Source: Yoonia sp. SS1-5
GTDB lineage: Bacteria; Pseudomonadota; Alphaproteobacteria; Rhodobacterales; Rhodobacteraceae
Direction of reading: 5' to 3'
NCBI RefSeq assembly: GCF_038443705.2
Contig: NZ_CP151767.2
Location: 2,347,501 to 2,411,500, forward strand
DNA length: 64,000 nt
Positions within the stretch are counted from its first letter, which is position 1; every line of letters begins with the position of its first letter. The position numbers and the translations under genes were made by a program. The notes below the pieces were generated by a model that saw only the letters and a program-made list of their open reading frames with translations, was not told the DNA's origin and did no database searches. Below, piece after piece: positions 36,048 through 45,898 of the stretch.

Positions 36048-37397
36048 CTAAATTTGATTTCCAACGGTCACAAGCGTCGGCACGATCTGCGAAACGGCAC
36101 GATCCCAACGGGTTACCGGCTGCTGGGCAACAAAGATCACGTCTTCGGGCCGCAGTTCAAACGCCGTCAGCAAGGTCAGGTTGCCCGCGTTTCGCCCATC
36201 AAGATGCCAAGCGGTCACCGCGCCAAATTCGCGTGGGTCCTTGGATGCGCGCAACACGTAGATCTGCGATACATCCCCCGTCGCCCCATCAATACCTCCT
36301 GCATCAAACAAGGCGTCCGCCAGTTTCGCGCGGCGGCCAAGCGGCAACGCAAAGCGGGATTGGGTGCCAACCTCGCCGGTGACGTAGACATATTCATTCA
36401 CATCCTCACCAAGCTCGCGGCGCGCACGCAGGTTACTGCGGGCTTCATCCAGCTCACCCCGGCGCAGGGCGACTTCCAGCTGTAACTCTTGCAGGGCGCT
36501 GGCGCGGGCGCGTTGGCGTGTTTCGACGATCTGGATTTGCTGCTCGAAATAGGATTGCGCGCGGGCCAGATCGTATTCGGTGTCCACAAAGATGGCGTCA
36601 CCGGCCAGCAGGCGGGTCCGGGTCAATCCAACCTGCGAATAAAGTGCTGTCAACGGGATCTGGTACAGGTTCCCATCGCGGTACAACCTGACCGATGCAA
36701 AATCCTGATCCTGAACCGTGATCCCACCCGCGGCCGCAAGCGCCTCATCCAGGTAAACCGGCGTCAATGCGACGGGCACAACTGTCGGGTTTTGCACCGC
36801 CCCGCCGATAGAAATTCTGCGGGAATTGAATTCCGCGATCTCCAGGCTGAATGTGGGATCAATCTGGTTTTCGACGAGGCGCTGGAACAACACGGCCTCG
36901 GCATCCTCGATCGTACGGCCCGCAATTTCGGCGCGGCCCACATTGGGAATGTTGATCGAGCCATCATCCTGCACCGTGTAGCCTTGGCGCGCATTCTGTG
37001 CCGCCAGAAGGCCGGACAGCTCTTCGACAGTGTTTGCTGCGGTTGGCGTCGAAAGCAGCACCACATCGCCAACACCAATCCGGTAGGGTCCGGGGTCGAC
37101 CATTGGCGGCAGCCGCAATTCCAACGCGCCGGGGCGGTTTTCTGGCACTGCTGGCGGCTCTGGCAGTGCACCAGCACCCCGGATGCCCGACCCTGTGCCG
37201 GCTGTCAGCGTAAAGATCGCCGGGGCCGATTGCGGTTGATAGGCTGACCGGTTGGCCTGAATGACGCTTTCAGCGGTCATCGGCAGAACCCGGACATTGG
37301 TAGCCCCGTTTGCGCCAGCAACAACATCAGGCGTGCGGTACACCGCACCGCAGCCTGCAAGCCCCACAAGCACAGAAAACATCACAATTAAGCGCAC
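36048..37397 (-). CDS. Wza-like polysaccharide export outer-membrane lipoprotein
   Basis: A 449-residue exported lipoprotein of the polysaccharide export (Poly_export/SLBB) family. The start is a GTG at 37397 with GAGGAGAG just upstream, giving MRLIVMFSVLVGLAGCG with a lipobox LAGC. Then a Poly_export domain (GPYRIGVGDVVLLSTP ... IPNVGRAEIAGRTIEDAEAVLFQRL) and SLBB-type segments (QNPTVVPVALTPVYLDEALAAAGG; TGEVGTQSRFALPLGRRAKLADALFDAGG). Such proteins form the outer-membrane exit channel for capsule or exopolysaccharide. A long charged region (about 285-340) may be coiled coil. Confidence 0.9.
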   Translation of the reverse strand: MRLIVMFSVLVGLAGCGAVYRTPDVVAGANGATNVRVLPMTAESVIQANRSAYQPQSAPAIFTLTAGTGSGIRGAGALPEPPAVPENRPGALELRLPPMVDPGPYRIGVGDVVLLSTPTAANTVEELSGLLAAQNARQGYTVQDDGSINIPNVGRAEIAGRTIEDAEAVLFQRLVENQIDPTFSLEIAEFNSRRISIGGAVQNPTVVPVALTPVYLDEALAAAGGITVQDQDFASVRLYRDGNLYQIPLTALYSQVGLTRTRLLAGDAIFVDTEYDLARAQSYFEQQIQIVETRQRARASALQELQLEVALRRGELDEARSNLRARRELGEDVNEYVYVTGEVGTQSRFALPLGRRAKLADALFDAGGIDGATGDVSQIYVLRASKDPREFGAVTAWHLDGRNAGNLTLLTAFELRPEDVIFVAQQPVTRWDRAVSQIVPTLVTVGNQI

Positions 37398-37467
37398 GAA
37401 ACTCTCCTCTGGTCCGCGGCTTTCGCCGTCGAACACCTTAATAAACGGATTGCAGGACGGAGCAACA

Positions 37468-38058
37468 TCAGCGGACCGCCCCGATCATGATGTAGCCGAT
37501 ACCCGGCCCCGCCCATTGGCGGGATTGCGATACGCGCCCGGCCGCATCAAGCTGATAGGTATTGATGAATGACTGGTCCAGACTGCGGCAGTCTTCGGAC
37601 ATCCCGTCAGATGTCGGGGTTATGGCGCAGCGATAGGTGCGTGTAACGATCTGGCCGTTGCTGTCCAAGAAGCTGTGCAGTCGGTCGGCCCGGCCTGCCC
37701 GACGTGCCCGGATCAAGCCAATACTGTCCGAAATCTCGGATGCCGCCAGACGCGCAGGCAAGGCGCGGGTGCTGTGCAAGACGCCGTTCTGCAAAGTCAA
37801 TGTCGCCCCGGCGGGCGTCAGCCACGTTGCATAGCCCGCCTGCCGGTTTTCCAACAGCGTCGTGATGGGCGGCTGATCCGCCCATTGCATTTCGCGGGCC
37901 GCTGCGCCGGCGCGTTCCAATTCATGATAGCGCGTCACCGGTGGGTTATCGCGAAAGGCGGCCAACACGGCACCAGCAGCGTTTATTTCACCTGTCGGGC
38001 TATTGCTGCAGGCCACCAATGCAATCAAAGCGGCAATGATCAGGGTTGCGCGTCTCAT
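37468..38058 (-). CDS. GfcB/YjbF-type exopolysaccharide lipoprotein
   Basis: A 196-residue lipoprotein: signal MRRATLIIAALIALVAC with lipobox at the cysteine. The mature part has the YjbF/GfcB look (WLTPAGATLTLQNGVLHSTRALPARL...IGL) found in group 4 capsule and yjbEFGH operons. The ATG at 38058 overlaps the upstream gene's stop by four bases (ATGA). Role in assembly of exopolysaccharide is known only genetically in relatives. Confidence 0.85.
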   Translation of the reverse strand: MRRATLIIAALIALVACSNSPTGEINAAGAVLAAFRDNPPVTRYHELERAGAAAREMQWADQPPITTLLENRQAGYATWLTPAGATLTLQNGVLHSTRALPARLAASEISDSIGLIRARRAGRADRLHSFLDSNGQIVTRTYRCAITPTSDGMSEDCRSLDQSFINTYQLDAAGRVSQSRQWAGPGIGYIMIGAVR

Positions 38059-39371
38059 TGCAGGTAGCTTCCCCAATCGTCGGTCAGACCGATGCCACGA
38101 TAGTCCCGCACCGTGCCAAAGAGCCGTTCGTCGATATCCAGACGCGCGCCACCGTCACGCAATGCGGGGCGGATTGTCTGCTCAAATCGGCGCCGTGACG
38201 GGCGGCCCGTTATCACCGAAAGCGGCAGCGCAATGCGCACCCCCTTGTCAAACGACCCCTTGCCGAAATCCTCGAAAGACGCATCCGTTCGGGTCACAAA
38301 TGCCCCGACACTGATACCGTTGCCAAACACCCGATCAACCGAGAACGTCCCGCCCCAGTCGCCAGCCAGATAACGGCCCAGATCAAGCTGCGCCGAATAC
38401 CCGCGGCTGAAATCGTAATAGGCCGAGGCATGGCCGGTCAGCACATCGTAATCCTGAAACCCAAACAGCTGATCAAAATCGCGCTGCTGGACGTAGTTCA
38501 ACTCTGCCCCCAATGCCAGGCGACTGTCATTGGGATACCACAGCACTTCGGTTGAAACCCCGCCGAACATATCCTCCAGATAGCCGGCGGTGACGCGCCC
38601 GAACAGGTCCGGACCGGGGCGGAACAGATAGCGGGCCGTCAGCCGTGTGACCTCAAAATCGGCGGCACGTGCATATTGGCCAAAGCCGGTCCGGACCGGA
38701 TCAAGACCCGATTGCACCGCATCAGCGGCCTCATCCGCGTTCCCCAGCAGCGCATAGCGAAACTGCCCCGAAAATGTCAGACCGGGTGCTGCACGATAGG
38801 CCACGTCAAATTGCGGCCCGATACTGGCCCGCGCCTTTCCTTCCGGATCAGCCAGCGTCAGGTCTGCAAATGCACCAAGGCTGTAGGTCAGACGCGGCGC
38901 GCCCGTGGGGGGACCATCCGCATCCCCGATCTGAGCCTGGGCCAGGGTCCGCCATGCACCATCATAGTCGAATTGCAGTTCTTGCAGACTGCTGCGCTTT
39001 GTCCGGATATCAGTGATCGGAACGCCGTCTTCCTGCAGGGTCACGGTCAGGTTTTCGGTCCCCGCGGGCAGCGTATTGGCCATCACCCGCGCCGCCCGGC
39101 CTGCCGCCTGTGCGGTCTTATCCCAGCGTTCATTTTGCACTTGGATCTGCGCGGCGTCACCGTCAATTGCAAACCCTTCGAGGATCAACCCCTCAGCAGC
39201 GAGCGCCATGCGCAAACTTGTCTGCATATCGGTCAGTGGTGCATCCGCCGCAATCCGGTTCGACGCCGCAACAATATCGCGTGCTTGCACCACATGCGGC
39301 GCAACCTCAGCAGCGGAGCCGCCCACAAAGGACAGACCCAGACCTGCAAGGGCAAATGTGCGCAGCCTCAC
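38055..39371 (-). CDS. YjbH-like outer-membrane protein, N-terminally short
   Basis: About 438 residues, matching the C-terminal half or so of YjbH/GfcD (usually near 700): a soluble stretch (MQTSLRMALAAEGLILEGFAIDG...NERWDKTAQAAGRAARVMANTLP) then a beta-barrel-like series (YSLGAFADLTLAD..., DLFGRVTAGYLEDMFGGVSTEVLWYPNDSRLALGAELNYVQQRDFDQLFGFQDYDVLTG). The N-terminal barrel half with its usual 'GLIDMPSA' opening is absent. The start is uncertain: GTG at 39371 gives a signal peptide ending GGSAA; GTG 39380 and ATG 39488 are alternatives. Operon order yjbH-yjbF-exporter-manC. Confidence 0.75.
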   Translation of the reverse strand: MRLRTFALAGLGLSFVGGSAAEVAPHVVQARDIVAASNRIAADAPLTDMQTSLRMALAAEGLILEGFAIDGDAAQIQVQNERWDKTAQAAGRAARVMANTLPAGTENLTVTLQEDGVPITDIRTKRSSLQELQFDYDGAWRTLAQAQIGDADGPPTGAPRLTYSLGAFADLTLADPEGKARASIGPQFDVAYRAAPGLTFSGQFRYALLGNADEAADAVQSGLDPVRTGFGQYARAADFEVTRLTARYLFRPGPDLFGRVTAGYLEDMFGGVSTEVLWYPNDSRLALGAELNYVQQRDFDQLFGFQDYDVLTGHASAYYDFSRGYSAQLDLGRYLAGDWGGTFSVDRVFGNGISVGAFVTRTDASFEDFGKGSFDKGVRIALPLSVITGRPSRRRFEQTIRPALRDGGARLDIDERLFGTVRDYRGIGLTDDWGSYLQ

Positions 39372-39571
39372 CAGCGCCACCCGTCGCCATTCTGAGCTAC
39401 CCAGACGACCAAAAAACAACCCCCACGTTAGTGCTGGCACATTGGCAAGAACGGCGGCCCGCTGCAACCGCGAACATGCGCATGGCATTGATCCGCCAAG
39501 GCGAAACCTCTAGGAGTTGGCCGTATTGGATAACGCCCCCGGGGCGTATGATGTGTTGATAGGAAAAGTAT

Positions 39572-40738
39572 ATGAAGATCGCCGTTGCGGGCCTTGGTTA
39601 TGTGGGTCTTTCGAATGCCTTGTTGCTTGCGGGCGAACATGAGGTGATTGGCGTTGATACCTCTACCGATCGGGTCGCAATGATCAATGCAGGGCAGTCC
39701 CCCATCGTCGACCCAGACATCGAGGCGGCGCTGGCAAGCGGCGCCGGCCATCTGAAGGCCACAACCGACCCGGCGGCGGCCTATACTGGCGCGGACTATA
39801 TCATCATATCAACACCCACGAATTATGACCCCGAGACCAACCGCTTTGATACCACAAGCGTGGAATCCGTGATCAGGTCGGTGATGGACTTGGCCCCCGA
39901 GGCTACAATGGTGATAAAGTCAACAATTCCAGTCGGCTACACTGATGCGACATCAGCAGCGCTTGGCACCAAAAACCTGATCTTCAGCCCGGAATTCCTG
40001 CGCGAGGGCCGGGCACTTTATGACAATCTGCACCCGTCCCGGATTGTTGTGGGCGAAAAATCTGATCGCGCCAGAACCTTTGCGGAACTGCTGGCCGCAG
40101 GGGCGGTCAAGGACGATGTCCCGATCCTGTTGACCGGGGCTGCCGAGGCCGAGGCGATCAAGCTGTTTGCCAACACCTACCTTGCGATGCGTGTGGCGTT
40201 CTTCAACGAGTTGGACACATATGCGCTAAGCCGCGGGATTGGATCCAGAGATATCATCGACGGCATCGGCCTCGATCCCCGGATCGGCGATCACTACAAT
40301 AACCCATCCTTCGGCTATGGCGGCTACTGCCTGCCCAAGGACACCAAGCAACTTTTGGCCAATTATCACGAAGTGCCGCAGAACATGATGACGGCCATCG
40401 TGGATGCCAACCGGACGCGCAAGGATTTTCTGGCCGACGCGATCATTGCCAAAGCGCCCAAGACCGTCGGAATTTACCGGCTGGTGATGAAAGCCGGGTC
40501 TGACAATTTCCGCCAAAGCGCGATCCAAGGCATCATGAAGCGGATCAAGGCCAAGGGGATCGAGGTGATCGTCTACGAACCAGAGCTGGACGCGCCGCAT
40601 TTCTTCCAGTCGAAGGTCACCCATGATCTGGCCGAGCTAAAGGCCCAGTCCGACATCATCGTCGCCAATCGCCAAACGGATGATCTTGCCGATGTCGCGG
40701 ATAAGGTGTTCACCCGCGACCTGTTTGGAAATGACTAG
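39572..40738 (+). CDS. ugd: UDP-glucose 6-dehydrogenase
   Basis: A 388-residue NAD-dependent enzyme oxidising UDP-glucose to UDP-glucuronate, a sugar donor for acidic exopolysaccharide. N-terminal Rossmann motif [23 protein letters not shown] block; catalytic cysteine in [14 protein letters not shown]-terminal UDP-binding half. ATG at 39572 has AGGAAA upstream. Divergent from the yjbH-manC operon, convergent with the sulfurylase gene. Confidence 0.95.
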   Translation: MKIAVAGLGYVGLSNALLLAGEHEVIGVDTSTDRVAMINAGQSPIVDPDIEAALASGAGHLKATTDPAAAYTGADYIIISTPTNYDPETNRFDTTSVESVIRSVMDLAPEATMVIKSTIPVGYTDATSAALGTKNLIFSPEFLREGRALYDNLHPSRIVVGEKSDRARTFAELLAAGAVKDDVPILLTGAAEAEAIKLFANTYLAMRVAFFNELDTYALSRGIGSRDIIDGIGLDPRIGDHYNNPSFGYGGYCLPKDTKQLLANYHEVPQNMMTAIVDANRTRKDFLADAIIAKAPKTVGIYRLVMKAGSDNFRQSAIQGIMKRIKAKGIEVIVYEPELDAPHFFQSKVTHDLAELKAQSDIIVANRQTDDLADVADKVFTRDLFGND

Positions 40739-40748
40739 AGGCGCTTGT

Positions 40749-40764
40749 TAGGGTCCTGACCCTA
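40749..40764. terminator. Palindromic terminator between ugd and the sulfurylase gene
   Basis: TAGGGTC (40749-40755) CT GACCCTA (40758-40764). The right arm ends with the stop codon of the minus-strand gene (40762-40764). Core sequence matches the palindrome at 34535. Confidence 0.5.
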
Positions 40765-42471
40765 GGCCTTGATCAGCCCAAGGCTTTCAAGTTTCAGAAT
40801 GACCTGATGCGCACAGCTATCGACCGGAACGCTTTCGGTCTCCAGCCGCAGTTCGGGATTTTCCGGAACATCATACGGGTCTGAAATGCCCGTAAATTCC
40901 TTGATCTTCCCTTCGCGGGCAAGCTTGTAAAGACCCTTGCGATCCCGGCGCTCGCATTCCTCGATCGAGGTGGCGACGTGAATTTCAAGGAATGCGCCGA
41001 ACTGCTCGATATCCTCGCGGACCGCCCGGCGGGTCGTCGCATAAGGGGCAATTGGCGCGCAAATCGCGATACCGCCGTTTTTGGTGATCTCCGACGCAAC
41101 ATAGCCGATCCGGCGAATGTTCAGATCGCGGTGCTCCTTGGAGAAACCCAGCTCGGAGCTGAGGTTCTTACGCACGATATCGCCATCAAGCAGCGTCACC
41201 GGCCGCCCGCCCATTTCCATGAGTTTGACCATCAGCGCATTGGCAATGGTTGATTTGCCAGAGCCGGAAAAGCCGGTGAAAAACACGGTGAACCCCTGTT
41301 CGGCGCGTGGCGGGCGGGTCTTGCGCAACTCCTCAACAACCGTGGGAAAGCTGAACCATTCGGGAATTTCAATGCCCTCGGCCAGACGGCGGCGCAATTC
41401 CGTGCCCGAGATATTGAGGATGGTCACATTGTCCTTATCGGTGATCTCGTCTGCCGGTTCGTATTGGGCGCGGTCCTGCACATAGACCATGTGCTTAAAG
41501 TCGACCATTTCGATGCCCATCTCCTCCTGATGGGTCCGGAACAGATCCTGCGCGTCATAAGGGCCGTAGAAATCCTCACCCGCAGAATTTTTGCCGGGTC
41601 CGGCATGATCGCGGCCAACGATAAAATGGGTGCAGCCGTGATTTTTGCGGATCAGACCATGCCAGACCGCCTCGCGTGGGCCTGCCATGCGCATGGCCAG
41701 GTTCAAAAGGCTCATCGTTGTTGTCGATGACGGATATTGGTCAAGAACCGCCTCGTAGCAGCGGACGCGGGTGAAATGGTCGATATCGCCCGGCTTGGTC
41801 ATACCAACGACCGGATGGATCAGCAGATTGGCCTGCGCCTCTTTCGCGGCGCGAAATGTCAGCTCTTGGTGGGCGCGGTGAAGGGGGTTTCGGGTCTGGA
41901 AGGCCACGACGCGGTGCCATCCAAGCTTGCGAAAATAGGCGCGCAACTCGTTGGGCGTGTCGCGACGGCCGCGGAAATCATAATGTACGGGCTGCTGAAT
42001 CCCGACAACCGGCCCGCCAAGATAGACGGCACCGGCTGTGTTATGCAGGTAATTCACGGCAGGATGCGCCGCATCATCTGCGCCGAAGACCATCGTAGCC
42101 TCGCGGGCCTTGTCAGGGGTCCATTTGTCGGTGACGGTCATGGTCGCCAGAATGACGCCTTCCTGATCACGCAATGCGATATCCTGACCGATCGCGATGG
42201 TATCTGCCTCGGCCTGCGACACATCCAGGGTGATCGGCATTGGCCAAAGCGTCCCGTCAGCAAGCCGCATATCGGTGACAACACCGTCATAATCCGCCTG
42301 CGTCAGGAAACCCTTGAGCGGATTGAAGCCGCCATTCATCAAGAGTTCCAGATCACAGATCTGGCGCGGCGTCAGGTCATGCGACGGCAAAGACGCCGCC
42401 TCGACCTTCAGCTTTTGAGCGGATTCGTATGACACATAAAGTTCGGGGATCGGGGCAAGGGGGGCGGACAC
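40762..42471 (-). CDS. Bifunctional ATP sulfurylase / APS kinase
   Basis: A 569-residue fusion that activates sulfate in two steps: sulfate to APS (residues about 1-385, with QTRNPLHRAH and GRDHAGPG of ATP sulfurylase) and APS to PAPS (about 395-569, with P-loop GFSGSGKST and the APS-kinase block DGDIVRKNLSSELGFSKEHRDLNIRRIG). The start is a GTG at 42471. This single-protein form is common in Alphaproteobacteria. It may serve sulfation of exopolysaccharide or cysteine synthesis; no other cys gene is nearby. Confidence 0.95.
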   Translation of the reverse strand: MSAPLAPIPELYVSYESAQKLKVEAASLPSHDLTPRQICDLELLMNGGFNPLKGFLTQADYDGVVTDMRLADGTLWPMPITLDVSQAEADTIAIGQDIALRDQEGVILATMTVTDKWTPDKAREATMVFGADDAAHPAVNYLHNTAGAVYLGGPVVGIQQPVHYDFRGRRDTPNELRAYFRKLGWHRVVAFQTRNPLHRAHQELTFRAAKEAQANLLIHPVVGMTKPGDIDHFTRVRCYEAVLDQYPSSTTTMSLLNLAMRMAGPREAVWHGLIRKNHGCTHFIVGRDHAGPGKNSAGEDFYGPYDAQDLFRTHQEEMGIEMVDFKHMVYVQDRAQYEPADEITDKDNVTILNISGTELRRRLAEGIEIPEWFSFPTVVEELRKTRPPRAEQGFTVFFTGFSGSGKSTIANALMVKLMEMGGRPVTLLDGDIVRKNLSSELGFSKEHRDLNIRRIGYVASEITKNGGIAICAPIAPYATTRRAVREDIEQFGAFLEIHVATSIEECERRDRKGLYKLAREGKIKEFTGISDPYDVPENPELRLETESVPVDSCAHQVILKLESLGLIKA

Positions 42472-42657
42472 TGGCGGTTCATACCTTCTTGGTTCTCATT
42501 TCTGCGCTGGCTAAACGATATCCCCGGAATTGCAAGCGCTGGTCGTGGTCCCGGTGGTTTTTGGCCGGCGTCAGACCTTTGGCAATGATGACCCCCCCAT
42601 ATATGCTGTCAGGTGCAACATCGTGGTGCCACCCGGACGCCCACTGTCATCCGGCAA

Positions 42658-43581
42658 CTACGAATGATCGGTCTCACGCGCCCGGTGGGTCTTGTCCTCG
42701 CGCCGGTCCCCGAACATCTGGCGCGCCTCCAGATGCGCGCGCTGCGCGTTGTAGAACGATGACAGAAACTTGCGCGCATCCGCACTGGAAAAGCGGTCGG
42801 TATAGCCGATCTTTTTGGCGATGGTCCGGGCGACTTCAACGTCGCGTTCGTGCGCGACACGGGATGTAGATGCATCGCGCAGGATACCTTCGAGCGACTG
42901 CAATTCAAAACGCCCGTAATGATCCAGATGATTGGTCTCGAACACGAATGTATCGGCCAGGGGTTTGCCAGCATCCGTGATCTCGCGGCTTTGCTTGATC
43001 TTGGGCACTTCAACCACGCAGGTGCCCGCGATCATGTCACCCAAACGCTGGCTTTGCTTGGAAAAGATCGGAATGGCCAGAACGATCATCAGCCACACAG
43101 CCATTATCGTCTGCACCCAGCCCGATGAGCTCATGATCCCGAAAAGCAGCATGATGGGGGTGAACACCTCGGCCTCTTTCAGCAGGTTGCGCACGACAAC
43201 CTGATGCGGGTCCAGCCTGCGCCCATTGGCCGAGATCACCCTGACCTTGGTGATCTTCTTGCCAAGTGTCTGCCCGTTCCAGACAAGCTCTGTCAGGATG
43301 TAATAGGGGATGCGGATCAGAAAGGCCAAAAGCGCGAATAGCGCCTCGCCCGTCTCATATCCAATGGCAATGACGGTTGAGAACAGCAGGATCAGTGCGA
43401 TCAAGCCGCCATAGGTAATCGTCAGATCCAGCAGCTGCGCCCCGATCCGTGTGCCGATCCCGGCGCGGGTGAATGAAATCGGTACACCCTCGGGTGGGGT
43501 GATCGACAGGATGTATTTCTGTTCGCGCCGACGATGGGCCTGCGCATATTCGCTGGCGCTTTTCTTGGGTTTGCGGCTCAT
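42658..43581 (-). CDS. RDD-family membrane protein
   Basis: A 307-residue protein. Residues about 35-195 form an RDD domain (FTRAGIGTRIGAQLLDLTITYGG ... LVWNGQTLGKKITKVRVIS ... QRLGDMIAGTCVV) with three or four helices. The C-terminal 110 residues are charged and soluble. RDD proteins are of mostly unknown function, some linked to Na+/H+ exchange. Its start overlaps the SpoIIM-like gene by four bases; last gene of the seven-gene MoxR operon. Confidence 0.88.
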   Translation of the reverse strand: MSRKPKKSASEYAQAHRRREQKYILSITPPEGVPISFTRAGIGTRIGAQLLDLTITYGGLIALILLFSTVIAIGYETGEALFALLAFLIRIPYYILTELVWNGQTLGKKITKVRVISANGRRLDPHQVVVRNLLKEAEVFTPIMLLFGIMSSSGWVQTIMAVWLMIVLAIPIFSKQSQRLGDMIAGTCVVEVPKIKQSREITDAGKPLADTFVFETNHLDHYGRFELQSLEGILRDASTSRVAHERDVEVARTIAKKIGYTDRFSSADARKFLSSFYNAQRAHLEARQMFGDRREDKTHRARETDHS

Positions 43582-44591
43582 TTACGATCCTCGCGCCCGC
43601 TGCCCAAAAGCCAGAGCAACCACAACGCGCCCATCCCCCACCCGATGGTCAAACGCAGCCCGGGCGACTGCACAATCTGGCGAAAGAACCCTTCCAGAAT
43701 GGCCGCAGCGACCAGCATCACAGCCGCCAGGATCAGCAGTTTCGTCGCATCACGCCCACGCAGGCGCAGCGCATCTGCCCGGCTAAGGTCGCCGGGCAGC
43801 AATATGGCCAGACCCAGCTGCGCCCCACCAGCCGCCGCCACACAAATCGCCGAAATCTCTGTCACACCGTGGATGGACAGCCACGCAAAGACATCAAACC
43901 CAAGCCCGGCCTGCGTGAACACCGCGAAAAAGGCCCCGATGACCGTCCCGTTGTAAAAGGTCAAAAGTGCGGTTGGCAAAGCCCAGAAAACGCCCAGCGC
44001 AAAGACCAGAATGGCCACCTGTGTATTGTGCGAAAACAGATATGTCGCGAAACTGGCCAGGGTGTTCTGCGACCCCGGAACATCCCCATAAAGGGAGCCT
44101 TCCAGCATTTCGCGCGAGCTTGATGGCCCTCGTCCGCCCGCCAACTCGCCCGGCACAAATGTATAATACCAGCTGCTATCCTGCATCACGAGCGCATAGC
44201 CAATCAGCGCCCCGATAAACATCAGTGCAAAGCCGATCAGCAAGACAGGTCCGGACCGGCGAAAGGCCTGCGGAATGCCCGACACGAACAGGCGGGCCAG
44301 AAGGCTACGAATGCTTGCCTGAGGGGCGTAGATCACCAGATATGCGCGCGCCGCAAGGTTATCGAGATAGTTCAGCAGGGCCTGATCCATTGAGATTTCG
44401 CGCGCAACTGACAGGGAATTCACCGTTTGGCGATAGGTTGATGTCAGATCCCGCGCCTCATCAAAGTTCAGCTTGGCCATCCCGCCAGCTTCGGCTTTGG
44501 CAACAAGCTCTTCCAGCCGGGTCCAGCCGGGTTCCCGTTCACGGCGGAACCGGACGGACCGCAGGTCGCTGCTGATCGTGGTATCGGTCAT
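43578..44591 (-). CDS. SpoIIM-like (stage II sporulation protein M family) membrane protein
   Basis: A 337-residue protein with a soluble N-terminal helix region (RFRREREPGWTRLEELVAKAEAGGMAKL) and then about six membrane helices (FRRSGPVLLIGFALMFIGALIGYALV; VAILVFALGVFWALPTALLTFYNGTVIGAFFAVF; SIHGVTEISAICVAAAGGAQLG). DUF95/SpoIIM proteins in non-sporulating bacteria are always near MoxR and DUF58 genes, as here. Overlaps neighbours by four bases on each side. Confidence 0.87.
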   Translation of the reverse strand: MTDTTISSDLRSVRFRREREPGWTRLEELVAKAEAGGMAKLNFDEARDLTSTYRQTVNSLSVAREISMDQALLNYLDNLAARAYLVIYAPQASIRSLLARLFVSGIPQAFRRSGPVLLIGFALMFIGALIGYALVMQDSSWYYTFVPGELAGGRGPSSSREMLEGSLYGDVPGSQNTLASFATYLFSHNTQVAILVFALGVFWALPTALLTFYNGTVIGAFFAVFTQAGLGFDVFAWLSIHGVTEISAICVAAAGGAQLGLAILLPGDLSRADALRLRGRDATKLLILAAVMLVAAAILEGFFRQIVQSPGLRLTIGWGMGALWLLWLLGSGREDRK

Positions 44592-45892
44592 ATCAGCTCC
44601 CGCGCCTTGATATCGAGATAGGCCGAAACCAGTTCAGGCGACAACTGGTCGGGGGCCACATCCAGACAGACGACGCCCAGACGGCGCAACCGGTCCAGCA
44701 CGATCTGGCGCTCTTTTTCGATCTGCCCACCGGCCACGGCCATGGCCACATTGTTCAGGTTTGGGGTCGCAGGGTTGGTGATGCTGTGCAATGCGGGATC
44801 TTTCAGTGCCACAAAGATCAACAGATGATGCCGGTTCAGGACGGCCATATTCTCGACCATCAATTCGGCCGTGATACTGTCCACAAAATCCGAAAACACG
44901 ATGATCAGGGACCTGCGGTTCAGCAAGCCGTTCAGATGGGCCAGCGCCAGCGTGTGATTGCTCTCGACGCTGCTATAGGACAGGGCGGCTGCCTCTGCCC
45001 GGATGCGGTTGAACGCCTTGCGTCCGGGGCTTGGCGGCAAAAAGACCCGGGGCCGGCTGTCAAAGCTGTAAAACCCCACAAGATCACCGCCAATCCCGGC
45101 GGCCCATGTGGTGGTCAAGGCCGCGTTGATCGCTCTGTCAATCTTGGGCAAGCCGCCGATCTGCTCGCGCATCAGATACCCGTTATCGACACACATGATA
45201 ATCTGGTGGTTCTGTTCCACATGGGTTTCGCGCGCAACAAGCGACCCATGCCGGGCCGAGCGTTTCCAGTCGATCAGCCTTGGGTCCATGCCGGTCGTGA
45301 AGTCGCGCAACTGATGAAACTCGGACCCCTCGCCACGGAAGGAGGTGTCTTTCACCCCGAAAAGCTGCGCCTGCACCAGCGTGGTGATCTGGCCGCTGAG
45401 CACAGGCTGAATATTCGGGACGCCGTCGATGGGGTGATCCACCTTGGTCGTGCTGATGATATCAAACAAGCCAAACCGCGACGGCCAGAAGAACCAGACC
45501 CGGTCAAAGGTAAACTTGCCCCTCGCGTTGCAGGTGATCGGTGCGTCGATTGTTGCAGTGGGTTGGGTGTTGTCCCATTGAAAGGCGCCCACTTGCAATT
45601 CGGGCGAGGTCTGAAACCGTAATCCCAACCCTGCGGGCAGCGCGCCTTTGGTCGATGATAGGGTGATCTGCGCCTTCGCCGTGGTGCCGACAAATATCTG
45701 CTTGGGCAAATCCGCTTGGGCTTGCACGCTGCGCCTGCTTCGGGTCAGCATCAGGTCAGCCAGACAGATCAGCGCCAACCCGGCCCAGATCACCTGCAAC
45801 ACGAACTCTCCGTCAGCTTGTGTCATTGCAATGACACAAGTGATCAGGACAAGCCCGACGGCAATGATCACAAGGAAACGGGACGGGCGCAT
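44588..45892 (-). CDS. DUF58 / vWA-type protein
   Basis: A 434-residue protein with two N-terminal membrane segments (FLVIIAVGLVLITCVIA; LVLQVIWAGLALICLADLML) and a DUF58 domain whose hallmark is MDPRLIDWKRSARHGSLVARE, followed by a vWA-like fold (IIMCVDNGYLM...). The ATG at 45892 is taken; a TTG at 45895 precedes it. DUF58 proteins act downstream of MoxR AAA+ ATPases in poorly understood chaperone-like or metal-loading roles. Confidence 0.9.
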   Translation of the reverse strand: MRPSRFLVIIAVGLVLITCVIAMTQADGEFVLQVIWAGLALICLADLMLTRSRRSVQAQADLPKQIFVGTTAKAQITLSSTKGALPAGLGLRFQTSPELQVGAFQWDNTQPTATIDAPITCNARGKFTFDRVWFFWPSRFGLFDIISTTKVDHPIDGVPNIQPVLSGQITTLVQAQLFGVKDTSFRGEGSEFHQLRDFTTGMDPRLIDWKRSARHGSLVARETHVEQNHQIIMCVDNGYLMREQIGGLPKIDRAINAALTTTWAAGIGGDLVGFYSFDSRPRVFLPPSPGRKAFNRIRAEAAALSYSSVESNHTLALAHLNGLLNRRSLIIVFSDFVDSITAELMVENMAVLNRHHLLIFVALKDPALHSITNPATPNLNNVAMAVAGGQIEKERQIVLDRLRRLGVVCLDVAPDQLSPELVSAYLDIKARELI

Positions 45893-45898
45893 CAATGC

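Noticed and set aside
42472..42657. SAM- or sulfur-type riboswitch upstream of the ATP sulfurylase gene
   Set aside because: The leader was read for known aptamer cores and none was recognised.
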